From contig NW_021167081.1 in the NCBI RefSeq assembly GCF_003711515.1, forward strand, positions 682,001-746,000: a stretch of DNA of 64,000 nt. The letters are read 5' to 3'. Origin of the DNA: Sodiomyces alkalinus F11 (lineage: Eukaryota > Ascomycota > Sordariomycetes > Glomerellales > Plectosphaerellaceae). The notes under the pieces are model-generated. The model saw only the letters and a list, made by a program, of their open reading frames with translations. It was not told the DNA's origin and did no database searches. This document shows, piece by piece, positions 23,939 through 36,000 of the stretch; within the stretch, counting starts at the first letter, position 1; the number at the start of each line of letters is the position of its first letter. The position numbers and the translations under genes were made by a program.

Positions 23939-26407
23939 TCAGCTCATCTCCATACCGTCATCCTCCACCGCGTCCTCCTCGAGCATCTGGGTCGTCTGGC
24001 TACTGAAGCTGTGTTTCCTATCCGAAGCATCGCCGTACCGCGACCCGTGGAGGCTCCCGTCGTACTCGAGCTCGTCCCCGCCGACGACGCGCCCTTCGGG
24101 GTCGATCTCCTGCGACAGCTCGACGATGGCCGCGCGCGGGAGGCGCAGGAAGCCCTGGGTGCGGACGATGCGGCCCCAGTGGAGGAGGCAGAACTGCGCG
24201 GTGCGCTTGCGGAGCCACTCCTCGTTGGCGAGGCCGGCCGAGTGCCAGATGACGCAGGCGTTGTCGACGTCGAGCTCCTTGGCGAGCCGGTTCACGCAGA
24301 GGAGCCGCAGGTGCGGGATGCCGTAGATGTTGGACATGACGAGGAGCCCCGCCACGTCGCTCAGGTCCGTCGTCGCGTCGCTGTTGTCGACCGACGTGCC
24401 GTGGATGCTGTCCGTGTACAGGTAGTACAGGAACGCCCGGACCACCGAGTACGGCTCCGGGATGTGCATCTTCTTGGTGTGGAACTCGGCCATCTGCGCG
24501 TGGTAGAGGCGCGCAAAGTGCGGCCAGCGGGCCTGGAGGATGAGCTTGTGCACGTGAATCGGCGGCGATGTGGGAGCGTCGGGCGCTAGCCAGTTCTGGC
24601 CCGTGGTTACACCGGCACCCCTGCCCATGTCTTCGTCTTCCCAGTCGCCCGCGAGCGCGGTGACGATAAAGTCTGTACCGCTGCCTGTTTCGGGCGGCTG
24701 GTCGAACAGTTTGGCCAGATCTGCGCCCAGTCCCTTGGATGGCTGGTCGACGGCTCTAGCCGGGCGCGCCTCCGTCTGCGACTCGGTAGCAAGATTGTTG
24801 CCGAGAAAGCCGTATCGGCGGAGATCAATCTCCATGATATCACTGACAGCCAAAAAGAAGAAAAAAAAGGGTTAGACTAGAGAGCCCAAGAACCTTCATA
24901 ACCGAACTCACAAAAACTTTCAACGAGCGATGGAGGAGTTTTGGTCGAACGCACCTGAGATACTCAAACCCATTCGGGCCGAGATCGGTCGCGGCCGGGT
25001 CGGTCGGACAGCCGAGAAGCCAGGCCTTGGTGGCGTCTTCGTTCATGGTACAGTAATGCCAGCGGTAGCCCAACTTGAAGATCTCTCGACCTTCGGCGAG
25101 CTTCTGCCACCGCAGCGTGGACAGATCGAGGGCCGAAAGCGAGCAGTCCTTGGTGGTGATGGTGGCTGCGGGGGTGACAAAGTCGAGCAGCGTGCCGGAG
25201 GAATACACGTGGAAATGGATGCCGGAGCCCTGCGACGGGATGTTGGAACCCCCCACGAACTTGACGGAGGATATGGTCCCCGGCGCCATGGGCGAGTTGG
25301 TCTTCATCTGAAAAGAGGGCGGGTTGACCTGCTGCGTCCGCGAGTTGGCGGCATAGCCCGAGGTGCCCACGACCCCTGGCTGCTGCGCGAGGGTGTAGGG
25401 CGGGCGTGGGGAGTCGACAGCACGGCCGCCGCTCGCGTAGCGGTCATAGACGCCGATGGGAGGCGGGGACTCGAACGCAGGGCTGCCCTTCATGTCCAGC
25501 CACCACAGGTCGCCAATCTTGTCCATGTCCTCCCCCATGCCTCCAAACACCCAGACCCTATCGCCCCAGATGTAAACGGAGTGGTCGAAGCGTCCAACGA
25601 AGCGCCAAGACCTGGACCAAGTGAAGGTCTTCAGGTCGAGGTAGCAGATGTCGTCCAGCACATAATTGTCGTGACCCGTTATCCCTCCGACGATGAAGAG
25701 CTTGTCCTCGTGTAAAACGGCGGCGTGCCTTGCGCGGCCCTTGGGGATGGGCCCCGACACTTGCGGTTGGGTCCAGTGGGCCGTCTTGAGGTCGAAAATG
25801 ATGAGGTCGGAGAGGTAGGTTCGGTGCTCGTTCTCCCCGCCAAAGACGAGAAGCTTGTCGCCGCCATAGAGAGTAGCCGTGTGTCCTGCGGAGAGAGAGG
25901 AGGTCAGCAGGAAAAAGAAATTCGACATGGCCACCCAGAGAAACCGAGAGCCCCCGTGGAGCACAACTCACCCATTCGAACACCGGGAATGTCTCCATAG
26001 TTATCTACCAAGCTCCATTGGTGGCTAACAAGGTCGAGCCTTAGGACATGGTTATAGACTTCATCCGTATACTGATCAAAGCCGCCAAAGGCATAGATCT
26101 GGTTGTTTCCGCAGTAGGTCACCGAGGCATTGACAAGGCAAGCGGGCCGTTGGCCTAGCGTCCTGGTTACCTTTGGACGATATCCATCGACACAGTTCCT
26201 GTTCTTGATAGGCGAATTGGGCATGATGTAAGTGTTGTCGCTCGAGGCGGCAGAGCCGGGCATGGCGGTGGAAGAGGCCGAGAGCTGGGTTGTAGAAGAC
26301 CTGGTAGACGATGTAGTGGAATCGTGCGCGGCGCCACCAAAGATCGAGGTACTTGATAATGTCGAATTGCTCCCATTCGCCGGTGTAGAAGGTGTTATTG
26401 TCGCCAT
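23939..26407 (-). CDS. Kelch-repeat and BTB-domain protein (LZTR1/Ral2-like layout)
   Basis: Three exons, complement(23939..24842, 24955..25885, 25972..26407), 756 aa. The introns of 112 and 86 bp are GT-AG (donors GTGCGT, GTGAGT). The junctions restore conserved text: GVRMG|HTATLYGGDK and FEYLS|DIMEIDLRRYGFLGNN. Kelch blades (IYAFGGFD, LLVFGGEN, LFIVGGITG, VWVFGGMG) occupy about residues 90-270, followed by a linker and probably further blades. A BTB-like fold spans about 545-660 (HVHKLILQARWPHFARLYHA, then VVRAFLYYLYTDSI). Kelch before BTB matches LZTR1 and S. pombe Ral2, both linked to Ras control. I therefore infer a Ras-pathway or CUL3-adaptor role, not proven. It is divergent from CDC20. 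Confidence 0.87.
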
Positions 26408-27750
26408 AGCGATCCGAGGGGAATCGTGAGGGCTAGCAAGGTGCGGGAGCGATCATTTCAACGGGGACCGTTTAGGGGAATAGACAGGCTCCGAGCCGTA
26501 CTCAATTTACCATGATCAAGAAGACGAGGAAAAAAGAAAGTCGTCTGGCTCTCTTCCAAACGAAAGACGGTGCAAAGAGGCTTTGGCGGTATCAGATGGT
26601 GAGCCGAGTCTTGAAGATCTCAAATCTCAAGTGGCCGTTTGTCTGGAGGCTACTTTGTCCATTTTAGGTTTAGCGTATGTCGCCCTGAAGCAGGACATGG
26701 GGGTACGGGCCGGGATGGCCGATCACATAAGGAACGCGGTGAAACGAGGCAGAATCCTCTTATAAGCATGTTCACCGCAAGGTAATTACCTACAAAGGTA
26801 CTGGTACTCAGGTAAGGTACCCACCTTAGGTTACTTCGTAATTAATTTCGAAAAGCAGAGGCCTAATAAAGGTGCCTCTGCACTTGGTTTACTGCTAATG
26901 ACAATCAAGACAATCAATAGACCCCACAAAGCTTCTCGCTGAAGAGAACGAAGAACGATGCAAAGCGAGGGACGACGGGTAATTGCTCTATTTATTTCGG
27001 CGAGGACACGGGAGATTGCAGGTGTCAGATGTCCCAGTCCCAGTTGACCCTGCGTTGATCAGCTGCTCCTCGGATAGTGGCAGCCTGGGGCCATGGCCTA
27101 GACGGTACTGTACTCCGTACGAAATTCTGTCCCCCACTGTACTTCTTTGTAACTGGCAGGTGGACCCGTAGTAATAGGAACGGCGGAAACAAAGCACCAT
27201 GATTGGCCAACTTCAGGTCCGCGCGGATTCCCGGTCGGAAAATCAGTGACACCGGAGCTGGGGTACTGGTTGCCCGGCCATCACCATGGTGGGGCACAAA
27301 GTAAATAAAAGACGGCCATTAGGTGCCATCAACTTACATCGACCTTTTCCCTCCTCTCTCTCCCCCATACAACAAACAAACCCTCTTCTACCCGCTCTCC
27401 CTCCATCATATTTCCTTTGCTTCCGCTCTCCTTGCTCCAGCTACCAAGCTTTGCCAAACTATTCTGAAAAGCCTTCCACAAAATTCATCCGAGTCCATTA
27501 GATCTTATCGCTGTTCTCAGCCATCTGGTCGCCCTCCGACTTGCCATCTTTGTGAAGGCAACCTTCGATTCATCGAACAATCAACAACAATACGACACAG
27601 CAGATACTAACTAAACAACAACTATCCAGGAACCTTTAGCTAGAGTCTCTTGGAGCTCGTTCGACCTAGTCGGAGCTCTTTCTCTGCATATCAACAACCC
27701 TCCCCCACCCCCACCCACACTCACCCCACCTCACATTCCAAAAGACAGCA
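26408..27750. promoter_or_regulatory. Divergent promoter region, kelch-BTB / CDC20
   Basis: About 1.3 kb shared upstream DNA. 26785-26850 is rich in GGTA/TACC words and has a near-copy of the GTAATTACGAAGTA motif at 26832-26845 (13 of 14, reverse strand). ACGGAGTA occurs at 27110-27118 on the reverse strand. The CDC20 side (27340-27750) is C/A-rich and contains no ATG for about 410 nt. A perfect branch-site word TACTAAC at 27605-27611 sits 16-18 nt before CAG (27627-27629), suggesting a 5'-UTR intron; I could not fix its donor. Confidence 0.45.
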
Positions 27751-29616
27751 ATGGCTACCCCCGCTGTATCAACACCTCTCAAGTCCCACCGTGGGCTCTT
27801 TTCCTCCCGTACGGCTGGCGGTCGGATGCCCTTGACCCCGTCTCCCCGTCAGAGCACAACCACCGCTATCCCGTTGAACCTCAACTCCTCCCCCTTTACC
27901 CCCGAGCGCCCAAGCCTCGGCCACGACGATGGCTATAGGGCAACCGGCAAGTCTACATGTGGAGGAAACCTTGCTGCTCATCTGGCACGGTCGACCACCA
28001 AGCCCAAGTCCTCGCACCGCGATTCCCCCAAGTCCAACATCGCCCGTACCGTCTCCACACCACGCAGGGCCCTCGAGCTCGGCGTATCTGACTTCACCCT
28101 GACCGGAACCGGCAAGACCAAGACCCCCTCCAGCGCCAAGTCCAAGAAGGGCTCGCTGAGGCAGAAGACGGCCAAGACCACGCTGAGCTACGGCGGCGAC
28201 CGTTTCATTCCCAACCGCGGCGCCAGCTCGGCGCTCGCCAACGCCGGCAGCGCCAAGATCGGCCAGTCCGACAAGCAGCAGCGCCCCCAGGCCAGCAGCA
28301 GCAGCAGCAGCAGCAGCATCAGCAGCAGCGCGCAGGGTTCGACCGCCCTCTCCTCCGCGGCCGAGGACGCCATGGCGGCTCTCGAGAACCTGACCATCGA
28401 GGACGACGAGGAGGAGTCTTCCAACTACTGCCGCCCTTCTCCCAACACGCAGGCGTACCAGGACTCGCTGGCCAGCGCCTGCGGCGTCAACCTCAACACG
28501 CGCATCCTGCAGTTCAAGCCGGCGCCCCCCGAGTCGTCCAAGCCCATCGATCTCCGCCAGCAGTACAACCGTCCCCTGAAGCCTGCCGGCGCTGCCTCGG
28601 CGCAGTTCCGGCGTCGCATTGCCACCGCCCCCGAACGCGTCCTGGATGCGCCCGGCCTCGTGGACGACTACTACCTCAACCTCCTCGACTGGAGCTCGGG
28701 CAACCAGGTCGCCATCGGCCTCGAGCGCAACGTCTACGTCTGGTCCGCCGACGAGGGGAGCGTGAGCTGCCTCCTGGAGACCAGCCCCGACACGTACGTG
28801 AGCAGCGTCAAGTGGTCGGGCGACGGGGCCTACGTCGGCGTGGGTCTGGGCACGGGCGAGGTGCAGATCTGGGACGTGGCCGAGGGCCAGAAGGTGCGCA
28901 GCATGTTCGGCCACGACACGCGCGTCGGCGTCATGGGGTGGAGCAAGCACCTCCTGTCGACGGGGGCGCGCAGCGGGCTCGTGTTCAACCACGACGTGCG
29001 CATCGCCGGGCACAAGGTGGCCGAGCTGGTCTCGCACACGTCGGAGGTGTGCGGGCTCGAGTGGCGGTCGGACGGCGCGCAGCTCGCCACGGGCGGCAAC
29101 GACAACCTGGTGTCGATCTGGGACGCGCGGGCGCTGGCGGTGCCCAAGTTCACCAAGACGAACCACAAGGCGGCGGTCAAGGCGCTGGCGTGGTGCCCGT
29201 GGAACATGAACCTGCTGGCGACGGGCGGCGGGTCGTACGACCGCCACATCCACTTCTGGAACTCGACCACGGGGGCGCGCGTCAACAGCATCGACACGGG
29301 GTCGCAGGTCACCAGCCTGCGGTGGAGCCCGCACTACCGCGAGATTGTCAGCTCGAGCGGCTTCCCGGACAACTCGCTCAGCATCTGGAGCTACCCCACG
29401 CTGGTGCGCAACGTCGAGATCCCCGCGCACGAGAGCCGCGTGCTGCACAGCTGCCTCAGCCCCGACGGCCAGATGCTCGCCACCGCCGCGGCCGACGAGA
29501 GCCTCAAGTTCTGGAAGGTGTTTGAGAAGAAGGCCGGCGCCGGTGCTGGTGCTGGTGTCGGCGCTAGTGGTTCTTCTGCCAAGGCTGGCATGGCTAAGCA
29601 GATGACCATCCGGTAA
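27751..29616 (+). CDS. CDC20: APC/C co-activator Cdc20/Slp1-type WD40 protein
   Basis: Single exon, 621 aa. The N-terminal half is basic and Ser/Thr-rich and holds the C-box DRFIPNR at residues 150-156. A Ser run and an acidic patch lie at about 180-225. The WD40 propeller runs from about residue 305 (DYYLNLLDWSSGNQVAIGLE) through seven blades to about 590. The protein ends in Ile-Arg, the IR tail that docks on APC/C TPR subunits. C-box plus WD40 plus IR tail defines a Cdc20/Cdh1 co-activator. The order and the NRP-(L)K...RRRIATAPERVLDAPGL lead-in favour Cdc20 over Cdh1. Family role: it recruits securin and cyclin to APC/C for ubiquitination. A 642-codon antisense open frame covers the gene but is a GC-bias shadow. 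Confidence 0.92.
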   Translation: MATPAVSTPLKSHRGLFSSRTAGGRMPLTPSPRQSTTTAIPLNLNSSPFTPERPSLGHDDGYRATGKSTCGGNLAAHLARSTTKPKSSHRDSPKSNIARTVSTPRRALELGVSDFTLTGTGKTKTPSSAKSKKGSLRQKTAKTTLSYGGDRFIPNRGASSALANAGSAKIGQSDKQQRPQASSSSSSSSISSSAQGSTALSSAAEDAMAALENLTIEDDEEESSNYCRPSPNTQAYQDSLASACGVNLNTRILQFKPAPPESSKPIDLRQQYNRPLKPAGAASAQFRRRIATAPERVLDAPGLVDDYYLNLLDWSSGNQVAIGLERNVYVWSADEGSVSCLLETSPDTYVSSVKWSGDGAYVGVGLGTGEVQIWDVAEGQKVRSMFGHDTRVGVMGWSKHLLSTGARSGLVFNHDVRIAGHKVAELVSHTSEVCGLEWRSDGAQLATGGNDNLVSIWDARALAVPKFTKTNHKAAVKALAWCPWNMNLLATGGGSYDRHIHFWNSTTGARVNSIDTGSQVTSLRWSPHYREIVSSSGFPDNSLSIWSYPTLVRNVEIPAHESRVLHSCLSPDGQMLATAAADESLKFWKVFEKKAGAGAGAGVGASGSSAKAGMAKQMTIR

Positions 29617-30913
29617 ACAAAACCAAATCAGTCCAGTCGTCGAAACAAATGGGGGGGACGGCGAAGGGAAAGAATTGACTGGATTCCTTCCCCCCACCCC
29701 CCTGCAACCCGCCCATCCAACCCCCCCGACAAAGTGTAGGTAAACGGCAAAGATTCATAGCAAGCGAAGGTGTTGGAGGCGTTTGTTGTCTTTCCAACTC
29801 ACGACGTGGTATGAAAGGGCTTCTCCACGATGGGCACGACACTGCTTTGTCACGACTATTTTCATGACGGCAAGCTGTACACGATTGGTGTTTTCGTTCT
29901 TCTTTCCTGTCGCGCAAGGTCAAACAGCGGGGAAAGAACAAATAGGGATAGGAGTATCGGATGGGTGCGCAGTTCTTGGGTTGCGTTGTCGGTCAAGTCG
30001 GCCGGACAGCGACAGCATCCTACTTTTGGGCAGAGATTCCTCCAGTGGGGTATGTATTGCATTCGGAATGAATAAACAGGGCATTGTAATAGTTCTTGAC
30101 GGGCCTCTTCGTGTTGAATTTTGTTGGTTTTGTCTTGTCTCGGATCGTCTTCTTCGTACATCGCATGATGAGACTGTCTGGAGGTCAGCAAAGACAACAA
30201 ATATGGGATCTACACTGTACCTGACGGAGTAGAGGTCCCTGGACGTCTGACGTAAGGTAATTCAAGGTACTGAACTACCTCTGATCCAGTACAGTATTCC
30301 TACGGTGCTGTTCTTGATGAGGTAAGGTAAGATCTTGATTATTCAGCAAGGCGCAGGTGGGTCCATCCTTCAAGCACTCTTCGTTCGCCGCCTTGAATGC
30401 CGCAACAAAGCCAAAACCTGACCACCTCTCGCCTTTCCACCCCAACCCAACCTTCCACCTCATCTCAACTAACCTTGGAGACCAAACTCTTCCTTGTTTT
30501 CGACCGTCGACGCTCTCTTGTCTCGACTTTTCTTGGTTGTCCTTTCTGGATCCATCCGCCCGGGCAGCAGCAATCAGCCATCAGTCACAGGGCTAGTTTT
30601 CGACCCGACGGCGATCTTGCCTCCTTCCTTGCTTGACCTTGTCCCCCGCCCCCGAATATCTGCCTTCTCTTTTTCAGGACGATTTGGGAAACAACCGCGG
30701 ACGATCCCTGAATCACACAAAACCAGTCAGCGCCAACCATTGATCCGAGATCGTTACCGACATTCACGCTCAAGAAGAGGGGCTTTCGGGTAGAGACGCT
30801 GGTTCCACGGCCTATAACCGGGGCATTTGGAGGAAATTTTGGGCTCAGATCCTGAAGGAAAAAGGAACTGAACGAACGTACCTTTCCCACTTTCAACCAT
30901 ACGATTGCTCACC
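29617..30913. promoter_or_regulatory. CDC20 3' UTR and TFIIA-gene promoter/leader
   Basis: About 1.3 kb without a supportable gene. GGTA-rich words lie around 30250-30335, and the DNA then becomes pyrimidine-rich up to the ATG at 30914. Confidence 0.5.
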
Positions 30914-32146
30914 ATGTCGAACCACATCGTGGGCTCTGTCTACCAGCAGGTCATTGAAGATGTCATCAATGCCTCGCGCGTCGACTTCGAGGAAGGTGGC
31001 GTAGACGAAAGCGTTCTGGAGGAACTGAAGAAAGGCTGGCAGCAGAAGCTCACGCAACTCGACGTCGCCGCCTTCCCCTGGGATCCCAAGCCAGAAGCCC
31101 CTCCCGCCCCTTCTGCCTCGGCGCCCCCTCCTCAGGCAGCACAGGATCATCTTCAGCCACCCCCGCCGCAGCCCGCCGCACCTTACTCGCAAGCCAACGC
31201 GAGCCCCCAGTCCGCCCCTCAGGGCCTTCCTCTCCCCACCGGCGGAGCCGCTGGTAACGGGAACGCGCAGATCAAGCAGGAACCCCAGATCAAGCAGGAG
31301 CCCGGCGCCGGACCATCTCCCCTGAACATGGTTCCCCAAGGCGATATCGCCCAGATGCGCGCCATGCAGCACATCGCAGATAGGTTCGGTGATAAAGGCG
31401 CCGCCATCAACCCTCAGCCCGGAACCGGTCCGAGACCCGCCGGCCAGCCGCCTCTTCCGCAGATGCAGAACCAGCAAAACCAGCAAAATCAGCAAAATCA
31501 GGGCAGGCCTCAGCCGCAGCAGCAATATCAGCAACCACCGCAACAACAACAACAACAACAACAACAACCCTCAACGGCCAGCCCCGCTCTGCCAGGCGTC
31601 AGGAATGCGCAGACGGACGGTCCGGCCGACCAGGATGACGGCTTCGACCATGTCCAGGGCGTCCTGATGCAGCGCGACGCCGCCGGCACCCTGCACGAGC
31701 TCGGCCGTGTCGATATCGACCGCCTCATCCACGCGCAGATCGTGTCCAAGGCCAAGGCCATGGAGGGCGGCGGCCTGATGCTCCCGCTAAAGGAAGCCAC
31801 GCGGCACCGGACGGCCGCGAGCAAGCGCAAGCGCAAGGCGGTGCCCGCCCAGTCCGGAGAGTCCGGAGAGGCGGGGGAGTCCGGGGTGGCGCGTTACGAT
31901 GGTGACGACGACGACGATGACGACGTCGCCGACGAAGACGCCATCAACTCCGACCTCGACGACTCGGACGACGAGAAGGAAGACGAGGAGGTGGACGACG
32001 AGGGCCTCGGTCATATCATGCTCTGCATGTATGACAAGGTCCAGCGCGTCAAGAATAAGTGGAAGTGTGTCCTCAAGGACGGTGTCCTTACTGTCAATGG
32101 AAAGGAATACATCTTCCACAAGGCCACCGGCGAGTACGAGTGGTAA
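30914..32146 (+). CDS. TOA1: Transcription initiation factor IIA large (alpha/beta) subunit
   Basis: Single exon, 410 aa, from the ATG at 30914 (CACCATGTC); an in-frame TTG at 30905 is not needed. The N-terminal helical domain (VGSVYQQVIEDVINASRVDF, residues about 4-50) and the C-terminal beta-barrel segment (LGHIMLCMYDKVQRVKNKWK to the end) are the two conserved ends of TFIIA alpha/beta. Between them lie a Pro/Gln-rich linker with a Gln tract (about residues 186-220, CAA/CAG codons), and then an acidic Asp/Glu block at about 330-360. Family role: it binds TBP with the small subunit Toa2 and stabilises the TBP-promoter complex in the nucleus. The length is normal for fungi. Confidence 0.95.
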   Translation: MSNHIVGSVYQQVIEDVINASRVDFEEGGVDESVLEELKKGWQQKLTQLDVAAFPWDPKPEAPPAPSASAPPPQAAQDHLQPPPPQPAAPYSQANASPQSAPQGLPLPTGGAAGNGNAQIKQEPQIKQEPGAGPSPLNMVPQGDIAQMRAMQHIADRFGDKGAAINPQPGTGPRPAGQPPLPQMQNQQNQQNQQNQGRPQPQQQYQQPPQQQQQQQQQPSTASPALPGVRNAQTDGPADQDDGFDHVQGVLMQRDAAGTLHELGRVDIDRLIHAQIVSKAKAMEGGGLMLPLKEATRHRTAASKRKRKAVPAQSGESGEAGESGVARYDGDDDDDDDVADEDAINSDLDDSDDEKEDEEVDDEGLGHIMLCMYDKVQRVKNKWKCVLKDGVLTVNGKEYIFHKATGEYEW

Positions 32147-33040
32147 GATGAACGGACAACTCGAGGTTGGATTGGCAACCCAGAGACAACCCCGCTCGCT
32201 CTGGGGGAAATGGGGGAACACCCCAGACCTTGACCACATTCGAAGAGCAAGTCCGACGGGTTTTTGCCCCTCGCCGCAACACCGTTTTATTCATTGATTT
32301 CTTTCTTGTCGCCCCTTCCGCTGCAGCATCACCGTCATCGGCGGCCCATGCATAGTACCGCCCGGCTGAAAGGGAAAAAAAGAGAAAAAAAGAAGAGGTT
32401 GGGGGGGGCGTTGGGATATTAGAGCGAGTTTAGGGGGGGCGGATTTCTTCTTCCCTTTCGAGGCACGAGGACGGGACGAGACGGCATGGGACGGGATACC
32501 GGAAGGGCGCGCTCTCGAGGCAGGCAACTCGATAGATGGCTACAGATCAGAAACTATTCTTGCCATGCTGATGTGCAACACAGTGCCCTCGCTTATTCTT
32601 GCCTAGGGGATCCTTGTCCTTGTCGTGCATTGTCTTTTGATGCGCGGCAGCTCTTGCGAAGCTCTATGCTCTAAAATCCCAACCTTTGCCACGTCAGCGG
32701 GAAGGGAATGCCTAAACCGCCTTTGGAAATCTGTCCACGACTACGACTCTTTTGAAGACGATGACCAAACGCACTAGGCCGCCGTTTTCCTGGCCCGAAA
32801 CAACAGAATCTTTTTTTGCTTTCCTTGTCGAGCCCCGCCAACTGATACACACCGCTTTGGTTTCTCCAGCCGTGTTGTCCAAGTAAAATAAAAAAGAAAT
32901 CCCCTTTAACTCCCGCTCCGTCTCTTCAAACCCCCCTCCCACTTCCGTTTCGAGAACGACGACCCGACCTGCCACAATGATGAGCTGGCCGCCCCCATCA
33001 CCGACCCGCGAATCCAAACGCAGACGCGCATGTCCCGTAT

Positions 33041-33067
33041 TGTTTTGTTTTGTTTTGTTTTGTTTTG
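33041..33067 (+). repeat. (TTTTG)n pentanucleotide microsatellite
   Basis: Five to six uninterrupted TTTTG units lie in intergenic DNA. A second imperfect tandem (CAGCCACCGG) lies near 33320-33340. Confidence 0.9.
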
Positions 33068-36000
33068 CAATCGCGGAGAAAGGAAAGTGAAAGTGAAAGG
33101 CTACAGACTTGTCCAACCCACCCTATCAGCCCGCTCAACCACCACCCCCATGCCAAGTTTTTTTTTTTTTTTCTTTTCTCTTCTTGACTCCGGGGTCCTT
33201 GTCCGTCTACCCCGTCGCTCCTCCTCGAGCCGTTTGTGTTGTTGCTGCTGTTGTCGTCGTCGTTGTTGTTTCTTGCTGGGCCTACGTGACAAGGCACGGC
33301 AGCGCAGCGCAGCGTAGGCAGCCACCGGCAGCCACCGGCACGTTGGTGCCAACACAAGTTCAGGGGCTGGTCAGAGACTAAGAGAGATGGATGTTGGGAC
33401 ACGAAAACATCAAAGGTGGAAGATTTGATGGTGTGGATACTGTATGAAAGAGCGAAGGCTTGGGTGTACAATAAGAGGCGACATATAGAAAGCACCGAGA
33501 ACCGGGTTTGGAACGTCCCCAAAGTGCCCTAGATGGGCCGCGATGATATATGCGTGCACACATAATGATCGTATGCCAAACCATTACGTGTTAAGTGTCT
33601 AGGACCGAGTGGAATGCACGAGGCATATGCATGCTCGGAAACCAAACTCCCCGAGACTTTTCCATAGGAATTTGACCGTATCGCAAGGGACTATACTTGC
33701 CGTGCTCTCTGGCTGTACCGCCTTGGTCTGTATGGTGCATGGTGGTGCGAGATTCTGACTGTATACAGCGATATCATCTTCTCTTCTGTAGTACCTGTCG
33801 AGGCACACCAAGACCATCGATGTAGACCATCAGCACGAAGGGCTAGAGCTGGGAGCCACTGCGAGATTACGTGGTCGATTCGTGAAGCTGTCACAAAGAA
33901 AACAGCATCGGAGTTGAACGTGGTAACGCTTAGATTCGCTTTGTTCCCGCATCTTTCCGTGTGCCCAAGGTTTCGGGGTGTCCGCAGCTCACAGCAGCTT
34001 CTTCCCGCACACGCCTGACTGCTGAGCCAAACTCGGACTTTTTCTCGTGGCCCTAGGCAGAGAGCGACGCTGATGATATCCACGGATTGTCGTGCTTCGG
34101 TTGTCTACCAAGTAGAAGTTGCAAATTGCCGCTGTGATGTCTGGGCACACGCGCAAGCGCCGTTCTACACGTGTATGAGAGAGCGTACCGCGTACCGCGT
34201 GTCGCGTATTGGCGCTTGGGGTCGAAACGAGAGAGAAAAAAAAAAGAAAGAGAAAAAAATGTTGTCATAGCGTCTCGCCTCGTACCGTGGCCAGCCAGAA
34301 GATTGCTTTGCCCGCTCCATTGCATCAATGATTGTTCAAGTTGAAGCAGAGGCAGAGCAGGCAGGGATGAAGAAGCCTGTTGGATGGGAAGATGGCCCCC
34401 AAATTCAATTGCCGTCCGGCGTCACGCCGAGCCCATTCCAAGAATCCCACGGCGCCTACCCCTAGCGTCACGACATTGTCGTCGTCCTATCACCGCATTT
34501 TACAAAAGAAAAAGAAGACGACGACAATGGGATTGTTCCGTGCCAACGACCAGACTCAAAAGCTGAGGCGGTAATTCTATGGTTTCAGTCGTCAGATGGA
34601 CTTCAGGCGGCAATGGTCAGTTGAGCTGCAACCTCGCGAGGTGAGGTGGTGGCACGCACTGCTTACGAGACATGAGACATGATGTGCGAACGAACACCTG
34701 CATGTACAAACGATTCGCCTCAGGATGGTTGGCTGGGACAGGCTACCGACTGCATGGTAGCGGATGCCATCCATCAATCATCACAAGTCTTCTTGTCTGG
34801 TGAACCGCAGTGCTTGGCGCGGGTAAGCGGGCTCGGCAAATGCCGTTTCTTTAGCCAACAGGAGACGCACGGGAAACGATAAGCCCCATCAACGGCACAC
34901 GTACGGATATTTTTGGAAGGTAAAACACCGACGGACGGAAGCATGACCACAAGTACTTCGTGCGTACGACATGGTTGAGTCCCGCCGAGTTCGAATGCGA
35001 ATGATGAAAGTCATTTTCGATTCAGCCACCCGCCCGTGGTCGCTGTGGTCCAGGTCGCCCTGTGTAAACGCCACCAAATTGTGCTCATGTGAGGGTCAGA
35101 CCCGACAGTCTGGTACCATCTTACCCATCCTTGCACGGAGTGCAGCATGGGTGGAACCACATGCTTGCCCCCGGGATTTCGATGTCTGACTGGTCTCAAA
35201 GGGATACGAGTACAAAAGCAATGGTTCATACCTTGTCGGCTCCTCGGTCTGGCCCTGGTTCCGAGACTGCGTTGAGTACGTTGTACGATGGCCGGATGCC
35301 TCCCTTGGGGGGTTGGTTATTCCACGAAACGGGGCATCCGCTCGTCCAGTCCCGAACAATGATCAGCTCAGCCCGGTTCCTCCGGGCTTCCTGCTTGTCG
35401 CTCATTTTAATCACAGATGCATAAAAACTGCCAGCTGCGTCTCAGAGTCGCCGCTGTCGGTGGGATTATCCATGAAACCACGATCGGCCTAGGGGAGGCT
35501 CTCTCTTGAGGAAAGCTAGCCATCTCGCATGACAGGCAGCTTCCGAGTTGGTGTCCCTCGCGTCGACGCTGAAGAGCTGGCTCACCGCCAAGTTCAGTAC
35601 ATATCCAGCCCTAGACAGTCGATAGGGTTCATCCCCGTAGTCTTTCCAAGTCTAGGCGAGGGAACCTCGGTTCCCGTTGGTGGACGGCTGTAGAATTTGG
35701 GTCCCGTTCCAGTCCGTCGGGTCGACCCACCACGGAAGGCCCGGGGGCGGCTGGGAATGAATGGATGAGCGGGTGTTCCGAACAAGGAAGACATGGAACG
35801 AAGAGATAGGTAATGGAATCCCTTCATTCACCAGAGGGGAGTCCTGCTTCTGGCGACACGCCGGGCATCAGTACCTTGTACAACGGCAAATATGAATCAC
35901 CAGTTGGTTGGTGCATCCAGCCCGCTATGGGGCGTTAATTTGCTGATGGCCCGAAAATGTGGGGTTGTTTGGCTTTGCTGAGGTATGGAGGCGTTCGGGC

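Noticed and set aside
7541..29616. Idea that the two kelch genes, RCF2, the SFP1-like gene and CDC20 form a functional cluster
   Set aside because: They are separated by kilobases, in mixed orientations and unrelated pathways; only chance linkage is supported.
27769..29697. 642-codon open frame antisense to CDC20
   Set aside because: It lies opposite a clear WD40 gene, has no recognisable domain and reads as Ala/Gly/Arg/Val-rich text, as expected from high GC at third positions.
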